Shown here piece by piece: positions 25,622 through 33,037 of a stretch of 64,000 nt of DNA. This DNA is from Hymenobacter mellowenesis (GTDB taxonomy: Bacteria > Bacteroidota > Bacteroidia > Cytophagales > Hymenobacteraceae), in the NCBI RefSeq assembly GCF_030581005.1, contig NZ_JAUQSX010000002.1, positions 434,001-498,000 of the forward strand, read 5' to 3'. Each line of letters begins with the position of its first letter. Positions within the stretch are counted from its first letter, which is position 1. Below the pieces are notes generated by a model. It saw only the letters and a list, made by a program, of their open reading frames with translations, made no database searches and had not been told where the DNA came from. A program made the position numbers and the translations under genes.

Positions 25622-26571
25622 GCGTAGCTTTTGGCGTAATAATGCTTCACGTAGTCGGCTACTTCCCGCAGGATGCAGCAGCCGGTGGCAAACGGCGCCA
25701 GCCGAAAGGCTGCCAGCAGGTGGCGAAGCATGGCGTTTTTTTCTGAATGCTTGTAGCTGGTGTAGGCGTAATTGACGTAATGCTCGGCCTGCTGCTGCTG
25801 AAAAATGGCGATTTCCGACCGGCTCAGCTGGCCCTGGTGGCGCCGCAGAAGCAGGGGCTCGTCGTGGGCGCTTAGCTCCTGAGCAATGGCCGTGTGGCTG
25901 CGGCCGTCGTAAATGTTGTCGCCCTGCACGCGTTTCAGCCAGTGCGGCGCCATGGTGAAAGCCGCCGCCGTGGGCCGGTGCAGCACAATGTCCAGCAGCA
26001 GGCACCAGTCGTCGGCAATGCGCATCTGTTCGTTCCAGCCCCCGGGCATGGCCGAGCGCCGGATTATCAGGGCCGACGAAGGCGCCGGGCAAATTTCCAG
26101 CACCATGCGGCGCGTTTGGGCCGCATCGAGGTGCCACCAACTGCCGAGGGCCCGCGTGAGGTAGCGCCGCCGCACCGCCGCCCGTCGAAAAAACGATTCC
26201 AGCCCTTTGTTGCCGTTGCTGGTGCGCCAGTTCATGAACACGATGCTGCGCTCCGGCAGCAGCTGGCCAATGCCTTCGCTCAGAAAAGCAGGGTCCCAGA
26301 TGTCGTCTGAATCCAGCGAGGCCACATACTCGCCCCGGCAGTGGCGCAGGCCGGCGTTGCGGGCCGCGGCCTGCCCCTGATTGGACTGGTGGTGGTATTC
26401 CACCCCCGCAAAGCCCTCGACGATGCGGCGCGTCTCATCCGTCGAGCCGTCATCGACCACGATGATTTGCTTGTGGGCATAGTCCTGGGCTAGCACGCTG
26501 CGAATGGCGTCGGCCACCAGGTGGGCCCGGTTGTAGGTAGGGATGATAACGGAAACTAAACCGGGTTGCAT
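25609..26571 (-). CDS. Family 2 (GT-A) glycosyltransferase
   Basis: This 320-residue protein has the GT2 nucleotide-sugar domain in the first 110 residues: VSVIIPTYNRAHLVADAIRS, IIVVDDGSTDETRRI, QGQAAARNAGL and the metal-binding DSDD at 87-90. The C-terminal half lacks membrane helices, so it is a cytosolic or peripheral inverting transferase. The sugar and acceptor are unknown. It lies 55 nt after the GT4 gene in the same direction and is probably co-transcribed with it. Its end overlaps the UbiA gene tail to tail. Confidence 0.9.
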   Translation of the reverse strand: MQPGLVSVIIPTYNRAHLVADAIRSVLAQDYAHKQIIVVDDGSTDETRRIVEGFAGVEYHHQSNQGQAAARNAGLRHCRGEYVASLDSDDIWDPAFLSEGIGQLLPERSIVFMNWRTSNGNKGLESFFRRAAVRRRYLTRALGSWWHLDAAQTRRMVLEICPAPSSALIIRRSAMPGGWNEQMRIADDWCLLLDIVLHRPTAAAFTMAPHWLKRVQGDNIYDGRSHTAIAQELSAHDEPLLLRRHQGQLSRSEIAIFQQQQAEHYVNYAYTSYKHSEKNAMLRHLLAAFRLAPFATGCCILREVADYVKHYYAKSYAQSA

Positions 26572-26626
26572 GTAGAGGTAGAAGTTTGTGTATAGAAAGA
26601 ACGATTATGCGCTGGATTATAATCTC

Positions 26627-27778
26627 TTAGGCGGTGGCGGCTTGGTGCAATAGGAGCTGGCTGAGCAACTGGCCGGGTTTGGCCGGTACCTGGGCCCGGG
26701 CGTGGGCGGCGGCATGCCGGCCCAGGGCCGGCCATTCGGCGTAGCGGGCCCAGGCCCGCTCCAGGGCTTCGTCGAGGGCGGGCACGGTGGCGGCACCGGC
26801 CAGAAACCCCGTTTCGTTGTCCACGAGCAGCTCGGCCGTGCCGCCGGCGGCCGTGGCAATGGCCGGCCGGCCGCACAGCATGGCCTCAATCAAAGCCAGG
26901 GGCAGGCCCTCATAGCGCGACGACAGCACCAGGGCGTGGTGGCTGGCCCACACGGCCGCAATGTCCGGTACCTGCCCGGCCCAGGTTACCCGCCCGGTCA
27001 GGCCAAGCAGCGCAGCCATGTCCTGCAGGGCGGGCCCGTCCACGCCACTTCCAAAAAAAGAAACGTGCAGGGGGCGCTGCCGCCACTTTGGCAGCGCCAG
27101 AACCTGCAGCAGCACGTCCTGGCCCTTGTCCAGCACCTCCAGTCGGGCCACGCACGCCAGCCGCACCACGGCCCCCGGCGCCGGCCAGGGCAGCTCCCCG
27201 GCGTGCGGCACATTGAACGGGTTGGGCACCACGCTGGCGCGGTCCAGCGCCAGGCCCATCTGGTACTGGGTCAGCGCGAGGTTGTGTTGCGATACAAAAT
27301 AGCAGTGCCGGGCCGCCGGATAGGCCAGGCGCGCCGCCACCCGTAGCTGTGCCGGCGGAAAAAAGATTTCGGCCGCTTTTTGGGAGATGAGCACGAAGGG
27401 GTGGTTGCCGCGCCGGCAGGCATCGGCAAACGGGATGCCGTCGAAGTTCGAGCCCTGCGCCACCACCACCAAATCGGGCTGGGCCTGGCGCAGGTGCTGC
27501 CGCACCTGTGCCACCTGGCTGTCGAGGAGCGTCCACTGCCAGCGGGCCGGCAAGGCCCGGTTAACTATCCGCCGGGCGAATGCCGAATGTTGATTTAAGC
27601 CTTCTACCGCACACCCCGCGGCCCGCAGTTGCCGCACCCGTGGGTGCTCCGCCTCAAAAACCGTTTTCAGAACCGTCACCTGGTGGCCGGCCTGTTGCAG
27701 GCACAGGGCCGCCTCCGCCCAAAGTTCTTCGCTACCTCCCCAGGGATGCATGCAGGAACTGATAATAACAAAGCGCAT
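26627..27778 (-). CDS. Family 4 (GT-B) glycosyltransferase
   Basis: This encodes 383 residues from the ATG at 27776-27778 (MRFVIISS); an in-frame TTG 12 nt upstream is less likely. The N-terminal Rossmann half has the glycine-rich GGSEELWAEAALCL. The C-terminal half has VARLEVLDKGQDVLL and the GT4 signature SRYEGLPLALIEAMLCGRP with the EX7E motif. Retaining transfer from a nucleotide-sugar to a lipid-linked or glycan acceptor is expected. It is first in a pair with the GT2 gene. A conserved dyad plus GACCTTTG promoter module lies 41-88 nt upstream, placing the pair in the same putative regulon as the T9SS cargo and response regulator near 54-59 kb. Confidence 0.9.
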   Translation of the reverse strand: MRFVIISSCMHPWGGSEELWAEAALCLQQAGHQVTVLKTVFEAEHPRVRQLRAAGCAVEGLNQHSAFARRIVNRALPARWQWTLLDSQVAQVRQHLRQAQPDLVVVAQGSNFDGIPFADACRRGNHPFVLISQKAAEIFFPPAQLRVAARLAYPAARHCYFVSQHNLALTQYQMGLALDRASVVPNPFNVPHAGELPWPAPGAVVRLACVARLEVLDKGQDVLLQVLALPKWRQRPLHVSFFGSGVDGPALQDMAALLGLTGRVTWAGQVPDIAAVWASHHALVLSSRYEGLPLALIEAMLCGRPAIATAAGGTAELLVDNETGFLAGAATVPALDEALERAWARYAEWPALGRHAAAHARAQVPAKPGQLLSQLLLHQAATA

Positions 27779-27818
27779 GGCAGGCCGCAAAAATTAAATC
27801 GCTCGTTGGGAGCTGCCG

Positions 27819-27866
27819 CAAAGGTCGCGTCAATTGCCCTACAGCGCTATGACATGAATATGTCAT
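27819..27866 (-). promoter_or_regulatory. Dyad-22-GACCTTTG promoter module, copy 1 (glycosyltransferase pair)
   Basis: On the minus strand the dyad ATGACATATTCATGTCAT (27849-27866) is followed by exactly 22 bp and then GACCTTTG (27819-27826), a near-match to the -7 element. The start codon of the GT4 gene is 40 nt further. The arms ATGACAT/ATGTCAT are perfectly inverted around 4 nt. Confidence 0.75.
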
Positions 27867-27969
27867 ATTTTAGTGTCTGAACAAACTGGCGACTTTCCTG
27901 CCGTTTCGCGGACAAACCCAACCACAGACGAGACTAAACGAAGGACACCCGGAGCCCAAGCAGTTGATG

Positions 27970-29886
27970 CTATTTGTACAATTGGTTGTCCACCAAGCCG
28001 TTTACATAAAATTGCACGCAAGCGCGTAGCTCATCGCCGTACTTTCTCACCAGTGTCGGGTCGGGATTGGCCACGGGTTTGGTGGGGATGAAGTGGGTTT
28101 GATAAGGGTAAAGCCGAACTTCGTTTTTGTTGGTCAGCTCGGTCACGAAATCCGAATGCACGAGGTAGTAAGAGTCGCCGTCGCGGAATAAGGCGCGGCC
28201 CGGGCTGCCCGCATCAAACACCGAGGAACCGAAGGGCAACAGTTGCTTTTGCTCCTGCGGCAGCCCTAGCACGTCGAGCACCGAGGCCGGCACGTCAGCC
28301 TGCTGGGTGATGCGGTGCGGATTGGCGGTGGGCAAGGGCTGGCCGGACCGATAGAAAAGCAACGGCGTTTTGTGGTTGCCGAGCGGGCTTTGGTAGCCGG
28401 GCTGGTCGGTTTGGGACGTATGGTCGGCCGTCAGAATAAACAGCGTGTTCGCAAACCACGGCTCTCGGCGAGCGGCCGCAAAAAAGCGCCGCAACGCCAA
28501 ATCGGTGTAGGCAATGGTGGGGTGAATAGGCAGCGTGCCCGCCGAAAACTGCCCCTTGTGCTGGGCCGGAATCGTGAACGGGTCGTGGGCGCTGAGCGTG
28601 AAGAGCGTGGCAAAAAACGGCTGCTTGGTGGCCGTCAACTGCCGGTTAAAGAATTGCAGGTAAGGCTCGTCGAAGATGCCCCAGTGGCCGTCGTAGTCGG
28701 GGCTTTTGGTGCCGCCGGGGTATTCGTTCAGGCCGTAGTAGCGCTGCATGCCCGCCATCCCGCTGAACATATCGAAGCCCATGGTGCCGTTGGTGCCGGC
28801 GTGGTACATGGCCGTGGCGTAGCCGTGGCGCCGCAGGATTTCGCCCAGCCCGTGCACCTCGGCCGTCTGGAAGCTGGAGGTGATGAAGGGCTCGTCCATC
28901 AGCGAGGGCAGGCCCGAGAGCACGGCTGGCAGCGCCTCAATGGAGCGGCGGCCGTTGGCGTAGTTGTCGCGCATGAGCAGGGCACCGGGCGCCGTGGCCA
29001 GCGAATCGAAAAACGGCGTGTAGCCGCCGCGCCCACCGTTTTCCACGCCCGTGTATTCCGAGCCAAAGCTTTCGATGAGCAGCAGCACCACGTTGTTGGC
29101 CACCGGCGGTGTGGCCCGGGCGGGCACCGGCGCGGCGGCCAGCGCCGGCCGCAGCGCGGCCATGCTGGCAAAGTAGTGCGCGCGTTCCACCGGCGTTTCG
29201 TCGAAGGATTTCAGCACCGTGAACGTGCTGTTTAGGGCCAGATGGCCCAGCACGGCGGGCTGCTGCTCGAAGGCTGTACCCGTGCGCAGGGGCTTCAGCT
29301 GCCACCCGCCGCGCAGGCCCAGCACCACTAGGGCCACCACCACAGCAAACTCCAGCGCCCGGCCCAGCCACTGCCGGCCGCGGGGCGGCGGCACCGCCAG
29401 CTCGGCCCGGGTGGGCATGGGGCATAGGCGCCACAGCAGGTACACCAGCCCCAGCAGCGGAATGGCCAGGTACCAGTAGTGCAGCCCGATTTGGCCAGCC
29501 TGCCGCGATAGGTCGTCGCCAATGGTGTGCCACTCGTTGCTCAGCCGCCGCCCGATGAACTTGAAATACTGCCAGTCGATAACGTTCAGCAAAAATCCCA
29601 GCAGATTCACCAGCACAAATAGCCCCCGCAGCCACTGCTGGCCTATCCGGCTGCGCACCGGCACCAGCAGCGAAAACAGCACCAGCGGCAGGTTCAGCCA
29701 GAGCAGAGCCGCCACATCAAAGCGCAGCCCGTGCACGAAAGCCAGCAGCACCGAGCCCGTATCAATGTCCCGAAACGTGGCAAAGTTGAAAGCGTAAAAG
29801 CCCAGCCGCAGCAGCGTGTACACGCCCATCAGCAAAGCAAATCGGCGCAGCAGCAGGCGAATGGCAGGGGAGGGTAGCAAAGTCAA
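27970..29886 (-). CDS. LTA-synthase-like membrane sulfatase/phosphoglycerol-transferase family protein
   Basis: This 638-residue protein has about five N-terminal membrane helices (to about residue 200) and then an extracytoplasmic sulfatase-fold domain. Metal and nucleophile positions are visible: VVLLLIESFGSEYTG (the metal-binding Glu) and NYANGRRSIEALPAVLSGLP (nucleophile region). Further on come YHAGTNGTMGFDMF, LSAHDPFTIP and FILTADHTSQT (the late Asp-His). Homologues transfer phosphoglycerol or phosphoethanolamine to envelope glycans; Bacteroidota members are mostly untested. It is transcribed leftward alone. Its start is the ATG at 29884-29886, with an AT-rich inverted sequence just upstream. 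Confidence 0.87.
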   Translation of the reverse strand: MTLLPSPAIRLLLRRFALLMGVYTLLRLGFYAFNFATFRDIDTGSVLLAFVHGLRFDVAALLWLNLPLVLFSLLVPVRSRIGQQWLRGLFVLVNLLGFLLNVIDWQYFKFIGRRLSNEWHTIGDDLSRQAGQIGLHYWYLAIPLLGLVYLLWRLCPMPTRAELAVPPPRGRQWLGRALEFAVVVALVVLGLRGGWQLKPLRTGTAFEQQPAVLGHLALNSTFTVLKSFDETPVERAHYFASMAALRPALAAAPVPARATPPVANNVVLLLIESFGSEYTGVENGGRGGYTPFFDSLATAPGALLMRDNYANGRRSIEALPAVLSGLPSLMDEPFITSSFQTAEVHGLGEILRRHGYATAMYHAGTNGTMGFDMFSGMAGMQRYYGLNEYPGGTKSPDYDGHWGIFDEPYLQFFNRQLTATKQPFFATLFTLSAHDPFTIPAQHKGQFSAGTLPIHPTIAYTDLALRRFFAAARREPWFANTLFILTADHTSQTDQPGYQSPLGNHKTPLLFYRSGQPLPTANPHRITQQADVPASVLDVLGLPQEQKQLLPFGSSVFDAGSPGRALFRDGDSYYLVHSDFVTELTNKNEVRLYPYQTHFIPTKPVANPDPTLVRKYGDELRACVQFYVNGLVDNQLYK

Positions 29887-29933
29887 TTAAAAATAAAGAA
29901 TTAGGAATTAAAAATTAGACGAGAGAAAACATC

Positions 29934-29970
29934 AAAATGCCTCCCCGACAACAAAGCGGGAAGGCATTTT
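29934..29970 (-). terminator. Terminator of the alanine dehydrogenase gene
   Basis: A hairpin with outer AAAATGCC/GGCATTTT and inner CCCG/CGGG pairing lies 25 nt beyond the ald stop. It has T-runs on either strand and so may act in both directions. It is itself flanked by inverted AT-rich copies (29885-29915 and 29971-29995, units of ATTAAAAATTA). Confidence 0.75.
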
Positions 29971-29995
29971 TAATTTTTAATTCTCAATTTTTAAC

Positions 29996-31123
29996 TTAAA
30001 CCGTCGCGCCTTCCAGCACCGAGTCCACGCTAACCAGCGGCAGGCCCCAGGCTTCGGCCACGCCTTTGTACACCACCTCGCCGTGCACCACGTTCAGGCC
30101 GAGGCGCAGGGCCTCGTCGCGGCGGCAGGCTTCCTGCCAGCCTTGGTTGGCCAGTTTCACGGCGTAGGGCAGGGTGGCGTTGGTCAGGGCGAGGGTGCTG
30201 GTGTAGGGCACCGCGCCGGGCATGTTGGCCACGCAGTAGTGCACCACGTCATCAATGATGAAGGTGGGGTTTTCGTGCGTGGTGGGGTGGCAGGTTTCGA
30301 TGCAACCGCCCTGGTCCACGGCCACGTCCACCACCACGGTGCCGGGACGCATGGTCTTCAGCATGTCCCGGGTGATGAGGTGCGGGGCCTTGGCACCGGG
30401 AATCAGCACGGCGCCCACAATAAGGTCGGCCGTTTTGATGGCTTCGCGGATGTTGTACTCGTTTGAGTACTGCGTCACCACGTTTTTGGGCATGAAGTCG
30501 TCCAACTCACGCAGGCGGTTCAGGTTGATGTCCATCACCGTCACCTGCGCGCCGAGGCCGGCGGCCACCTTCGCGGCCTGCGTGCCCACGATGCCGGCGC
30601 CCAGCACCAGTACGTGCGCGGGCTTCACGCCGGGCACGCCGCCCAGCAGAATGCCGCGGCCTTTGAGAGGCTTTTCCAGGTACTTGGCGCCTTCCTGCGG
30701 GGCCATGCGGCCGGCCACTTCGCTCATCGGGATGAGCAGGGGCAGGGCGCGGTTGCTGAGTTCTACCGTCTCGTAGGCGAGGCAGATGGCCTTGCGCTCA
30801 ATCATGGCGTGGGTCAGCTCTTCGCCGCTAGCAAAGTGGAAATAGGTGAACAGCAGCTGGTTCTCCTTGATGAGCGGGTACTCTTCCGCAATCGGCTCCT
30901 TCACCTTGATAATCATCTCGGCCTGCTCATACACATCGGCGATGGTGGCGAGCATCGTGGCACCGGCCGTCTGGTACTCCTCGTCGGAGAAGCCCGAGCC
31001 TTCGCCGGCGGTGCTTTGCACCAGCAGGGTGTGGCCGTGCTTGCGCAGTTCGGCTACGCCAGCGGGGGTGAGGCCGACGCGGTTTTCGTTGTTTTTAATT
31101 TCCTTAGGAACGCCGATTATCAT
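29996..31123 (-). CDS. ald: Alanine dehydrogenase
   Basis: This 375-residue enzyme performs NAD-dependent deamination of L-alanine to pyruvate and ammonia. The N-terminus MIIGVPKEIKNNENRVGLTP is diagnostic of the AlaDH/PNT family (Arg15 and the Lys of the MIIKVKEP segment contact substrate). The catalytic-type His is in YFHFASGEELTHAM, and the NAD-binding motif is LVLGAGIVGTQAAKVA. Length matches the hexameric bacterial enzymes (about 370). It is monocistronic, with a -7 element 54 nt upstream and a terminator downstream. Cytosolic nitrogen and carbon metabolism. Confidence 0.96.
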   Translation of the reverse strand: MIIGVPKEIKNNENRVGLTPAGVAELRKHGHTLLVQSTAGEGSGFSDEEYQTAGATMLATIADVYEQAEMIIKVKEPIAEEYPLIKENQLLFTYFHFASGEELTHAMIERKAICLAYETVELSNRALPLLIPMSEVAGRMAPQEGAKYLEKPLKGRGILLGGVPGVKPAHVLVLGAGIVGTQAAKVAAGLGAQVTVMDINLNRLRELDDFMPKNVVTQYSNEYNIREAIKTADLIVGAVLIPGAKAPHLITRDMLKTMRPGTVVVDVAVDQGGCIETCHPTTHENPTFIIDDVVHYCVANMPGAVPYTSTLALTNATLPYAVKLANQGWQEACRRDEALRLGLNVVHGEVVYKGVAEAWGLPLVSVDSVLEGATV

Positions 31124-31176
31124 GAGCGAAGTGGTGGGAGGTGAAGGTTAAACCGAGAGGTGAAAAATTCGAGACG

Positions 31177-31184
31177 CAAAGATA
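31177..31184 (-). promoter_or_regulatory. -7 promoter element of ald
   Basis: On the minus strand TATCTTTG, an exact TAnnTTTG match, lies 54 nt upstream of the ald ATG, within the 99-nt gap after the VOC gene. It predicts a leader of about 48 nt. Confidence 0.6.
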
Positions 31185-31222
31185 GGGCGGCGCGTTCCCT
31201 TCGGCCGCGCAGGATTTCGGCC

Positions 31223-31750
31223 TTATTGCGGCGCTTCGGCCAGCAGCGCGTTCAAATCGAGGGCGCGGGTGTACATCTGTATCTCGCCCGAAGCCGTCAG
31301 GGGCCACTCTTCGCGGGGCCGGTCCCAGTACAGCTCCACGCCGTTGCCGTCGGGGTCGTCAAGGTAAATGGCTTCCGACACGCCGTGGTCGGCCGAGCCG
31401 GTGATGGGGTATTGGGCCAGCGCCAGCTGCTTCAACGCCCCTGCCAATTCGGCCCGCGTGGCATACAAAATGGCCGTGTGGTAGAGCCCCGCGCCGTGCT
31501 TGCGGGCCGGCGGGCCGCCCAGGCTGTTCCAGGTATTCAGCCCAATGTGGTGGTGGTAGCCGCCGGCCGAAACAAAGGCCACTTGGTTGCCAAACCGCTG
31601 CACTACCTGAAATCCCAGAATGTCGCGGTAAAAGCCCAGCGCCTTATCGATATCGCTGACTTGCAAATGAATATGGCCAATGCGCGTCTGCGCGGGCACG
31701 ACGTAAGCGCCCCCATTGGTCAGGTTGCCGCTGGTGATTGAGTTTTCCAT
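31223..31750 (-). CDS. VOC-family (glyoxalase/extradiol dioxygenase-like) protein
   Basis: This encodes 175 residues. ATG 31748-31750 is chosen because an exact -7 element ends 4 nt upstream; the longer upstream frame crosses a terminator. The first VOC beta-alpha-beta-beta-beta unit is IGHIHLQVSDIDKALGFYRDILGF, and the second includes GLYHTAILYATRAELAGALKQL and IYLDDPDGNGVELYWDRP. Metal ligands typical of catechol-2,3-dioxygenase-like members are present: His in GHIHL, His in LYHTA and Glu in GVELYW. Two paired modules make the size of a single dioxygenase domain. The substrate is unknown and ring cleavage is not proven. Confidence 0.85.
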   Translation of the reverse strand: MENSITSGNLTNGGAYVVPAQTRIGHIHLQVSDIDKALGFYRDILGFQVVQRFGNQVAFVSAGGYHHHIGLNTWNSLGGPPARKHGAGLYHTAILYATRAELAGALKQLALAQYPITGSADHGVSEAIYLDDPDGNGVELYWDRPREEWPLTASGEIQMYTRALDLNALLAEAPQ

Positions 31751-31754
31751 GCAG

Positions 31755-31777
31755 CAAAGATACATACAATTAATGTA
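31755..31777 (-). promoter_or_regulatory. Promoter of the VOC gene with overlapping dyad
   Basis: On the minus strand TATCTTTG (31755-31762) is an exact -7 match only 4 nt from the ATG, suggesting a leaderless mRNA. An AT-rich dyad, TACAT (31761-31765) and ATGTA (31773-31777), overlaps it and is a candidate repressor site. Confidence 0.5.
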
Positions 31778-31807
31778 CATACATCTATTGTCGCGGAATG
31801 CATAAAA

Positions 31808-31840
31808 AAGAAAGCCCCACCGCAAGGGCAGGGCTTTCTT
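31808..31840 (-). terminator. Terminator of the DUF1573 gene
   Basis: A 10-bp perfect stem AAGAAAGCCC/GGGCTTTCTT with a 13-nt loop is followed on the minus strand by TTTTATG. It lies 77 nt past the DUF1573 stop, between that gene and the VOC promoter. Confidence 0.8.
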
Positions 31841-31845
31841 GAATC

Positions 31846-31916
31846 GTTCACAAAATCCGATTAATCCGAAAAATCCGAGCGAAGCGAAGTTCGGCGCAGC
31901 CAATCCGTGGTCCGGA
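31846..31916. repeat. Degenerate short repeat with AATCCG units
   Basis: AAATCCGA-type units recur about every 10-12 nt and end with AATCCGTGGTCC right at the DUF1573 stop codon. This is the same arrangement as at 15466-15509 beside the AMP nucleosidase stop. Confidence 0.4.
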
Positions 31917-32687
31917 TTACTTAAACGGCACGGCCGTGCCGCTTTCCTTCACCATGCTGTTGCCGCTCAGGTCGCGCACGATGTTGGCCTTGAGGGTGAT
32001 TTTGGCGTCGCCGCTCACGTCATTGGAGGCAATGGTCACTACATCGCTCACCTGGCCGAGCTGGCGTTGGCTATAAATCAGGTCCACCACGGCGCTCTGG
32101 CCGGGGGCAATGGGCCTGGGCGTGGCCTTGTAGCCCACGCAGTAGCAGCCGGAGGTGAGGGCACCGAGTACCAATTCGGTTTTGCCGGTGTTTTTAATGG
32201 TGAAGCGGGCCGTGGGCTGCTGGCCGGCCTCAAACTTGCCGAAATCGTGGCTGGCCTGGTCCACCACCAAGTGGGGCGAGGCGGCCAGCTGGGCGGGCGT
32301 AAGCGTGGGCTTCATTTGCTCCTTGGTGAGTACCGAACCCTTGATGCTAAGGACTTTGCTGGGGTCGGCGGCATTGCTGGTCACGGTCACCGTTTTGTTG
32401 AACACACCGGGGCGGCCGGCGCTGCTGTACATAGCCTTGATGATGCCGACTTTGCCGGGCAGCACGGGCGTTTTGGTCCAATCGGGGGTGGTGCAGCCGC
32501 AGCTAGCCTGCACGTTGGCAATAACCACGGGCTGGTTGCCGGTGTTCTTGAACTTGAACTCGTAGGTTGCCATCGTGCCTTCGGGCACGTTGCCGAAGTC
32601 GTGGTTGTCGGTTTCAAACTTCATCACGCCCTGGGCGTGGGCCGAGAGGCCGATGGCCAGCAGGCAGAGGGTAAGAAGACGTTTCAT
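31917..32687 (-). CDS. Secreted DUF1573 tandem-domain protein
   Basis: This 256-residue protein has a signal peptide (MKRLLTLCLLAIGLSAHAQ) and two DUF1573/HYDIN-like immunoglobulin modules. The first is about 22-115 (HDFGNVPEGTMATYEFKFKN, ASCGCTTPDW) and the second about 140-245 (HDFGKFEAGQQPTARFTIKN, SGCYCVGYKATPRPI). The paired GxCxC segments after each FxxxNTG strand are a family hallmark. These proteins are abundant in Bacteroidota envelopes and have no assigned function. No lipobox or T9SS sorting domain is present, so a periplasmic location is expected. It is monocistronic with its own terminator. Confidence 0.9.
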   Translation of the reverse strand: MKRLLTLCLLAIGLSAHAQGVMKFETDNHDFGNVPEGTMATYEFKFKNTGNQPVVIANVQASCGCTTPDWTKTPVLPGKVGIIKAMYSSAGRPGVFNKTVTVTSNAADPSKVLSIKGSVLTKEQMKPTLTPAQLAASPHLVVDQASHDFGKFEAGQQPTARFTIKNTGKTELVLGALTSGCYCVGYKATPRPIAPGQSAVVDLIYSQRQLGQVSDVVTIASNDVSGDAKITLKANIVRDLSGNSMVKESGTAVPFK

Positions 32688-32724
32688 GGTTAAAATAGAA
32701 AGTCAGTGAAAATCGAAAAAAAGC

Positions 32725-32852
32725 ACGTCATGTCGGGCTTGCCGAGACATCTCGCTAGCGCAATCTGTCATCCTGAGCGGAGCGAAGGACCTTATCAGGT
32801 TTGAACAATGCGTTGTGACGTGATAAGGTCCTTCGCTCCGCTCAGGATGACA
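32725..32852. repeat. Composite intergenic repeat: orphan arm of family A next to a complete family B palindrome
   Basis: 32725-32760 resembles one arm of family A (ACGTCATGTCGGGCTTGCCG, then GAGACATCTCGC) with no matching second arm. It is followed by a perfect 32-bp inverted repeat of family B (32766-32797 and 32821-32852, TGTCATCCTGAGCGG to CCTTATCA, 23-nt loop). The repeat fills most of the 350-nt gap between divergent genes. The rest holds the promoter at 32963. Confidence 0.85.
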
Positions 32853-32962
32853 GGCGATTGAATTCTGCGGCACGGGATAATAACCCGACTGCACCCAACC
32901 CAACGTTCCTACCCCAAATATACGGCCAAAGCCTGCGCACCACCTAGCCGGCCCCGATTCCG

Positions 32963-32970
32963 TATTTTTG
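32963..32970 (+). promoter_or_regulatory. -7 promoter element of the 2-oxoacid dehydrogenase gene
   Basis: TATTTTTG is an exact TAnnTTTG match 68 nt upstream of the ATG at 33038. No clear -33 TTG is seen at standard spacing. Confidence 0.55.
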
Positions 32971-33037
32971 CACCACGGCTCCGGCCGGTCCTGCCTTCCT
33001 CACTCAGAATTCCCACTTCCCCGTTCCCCGATATTAT

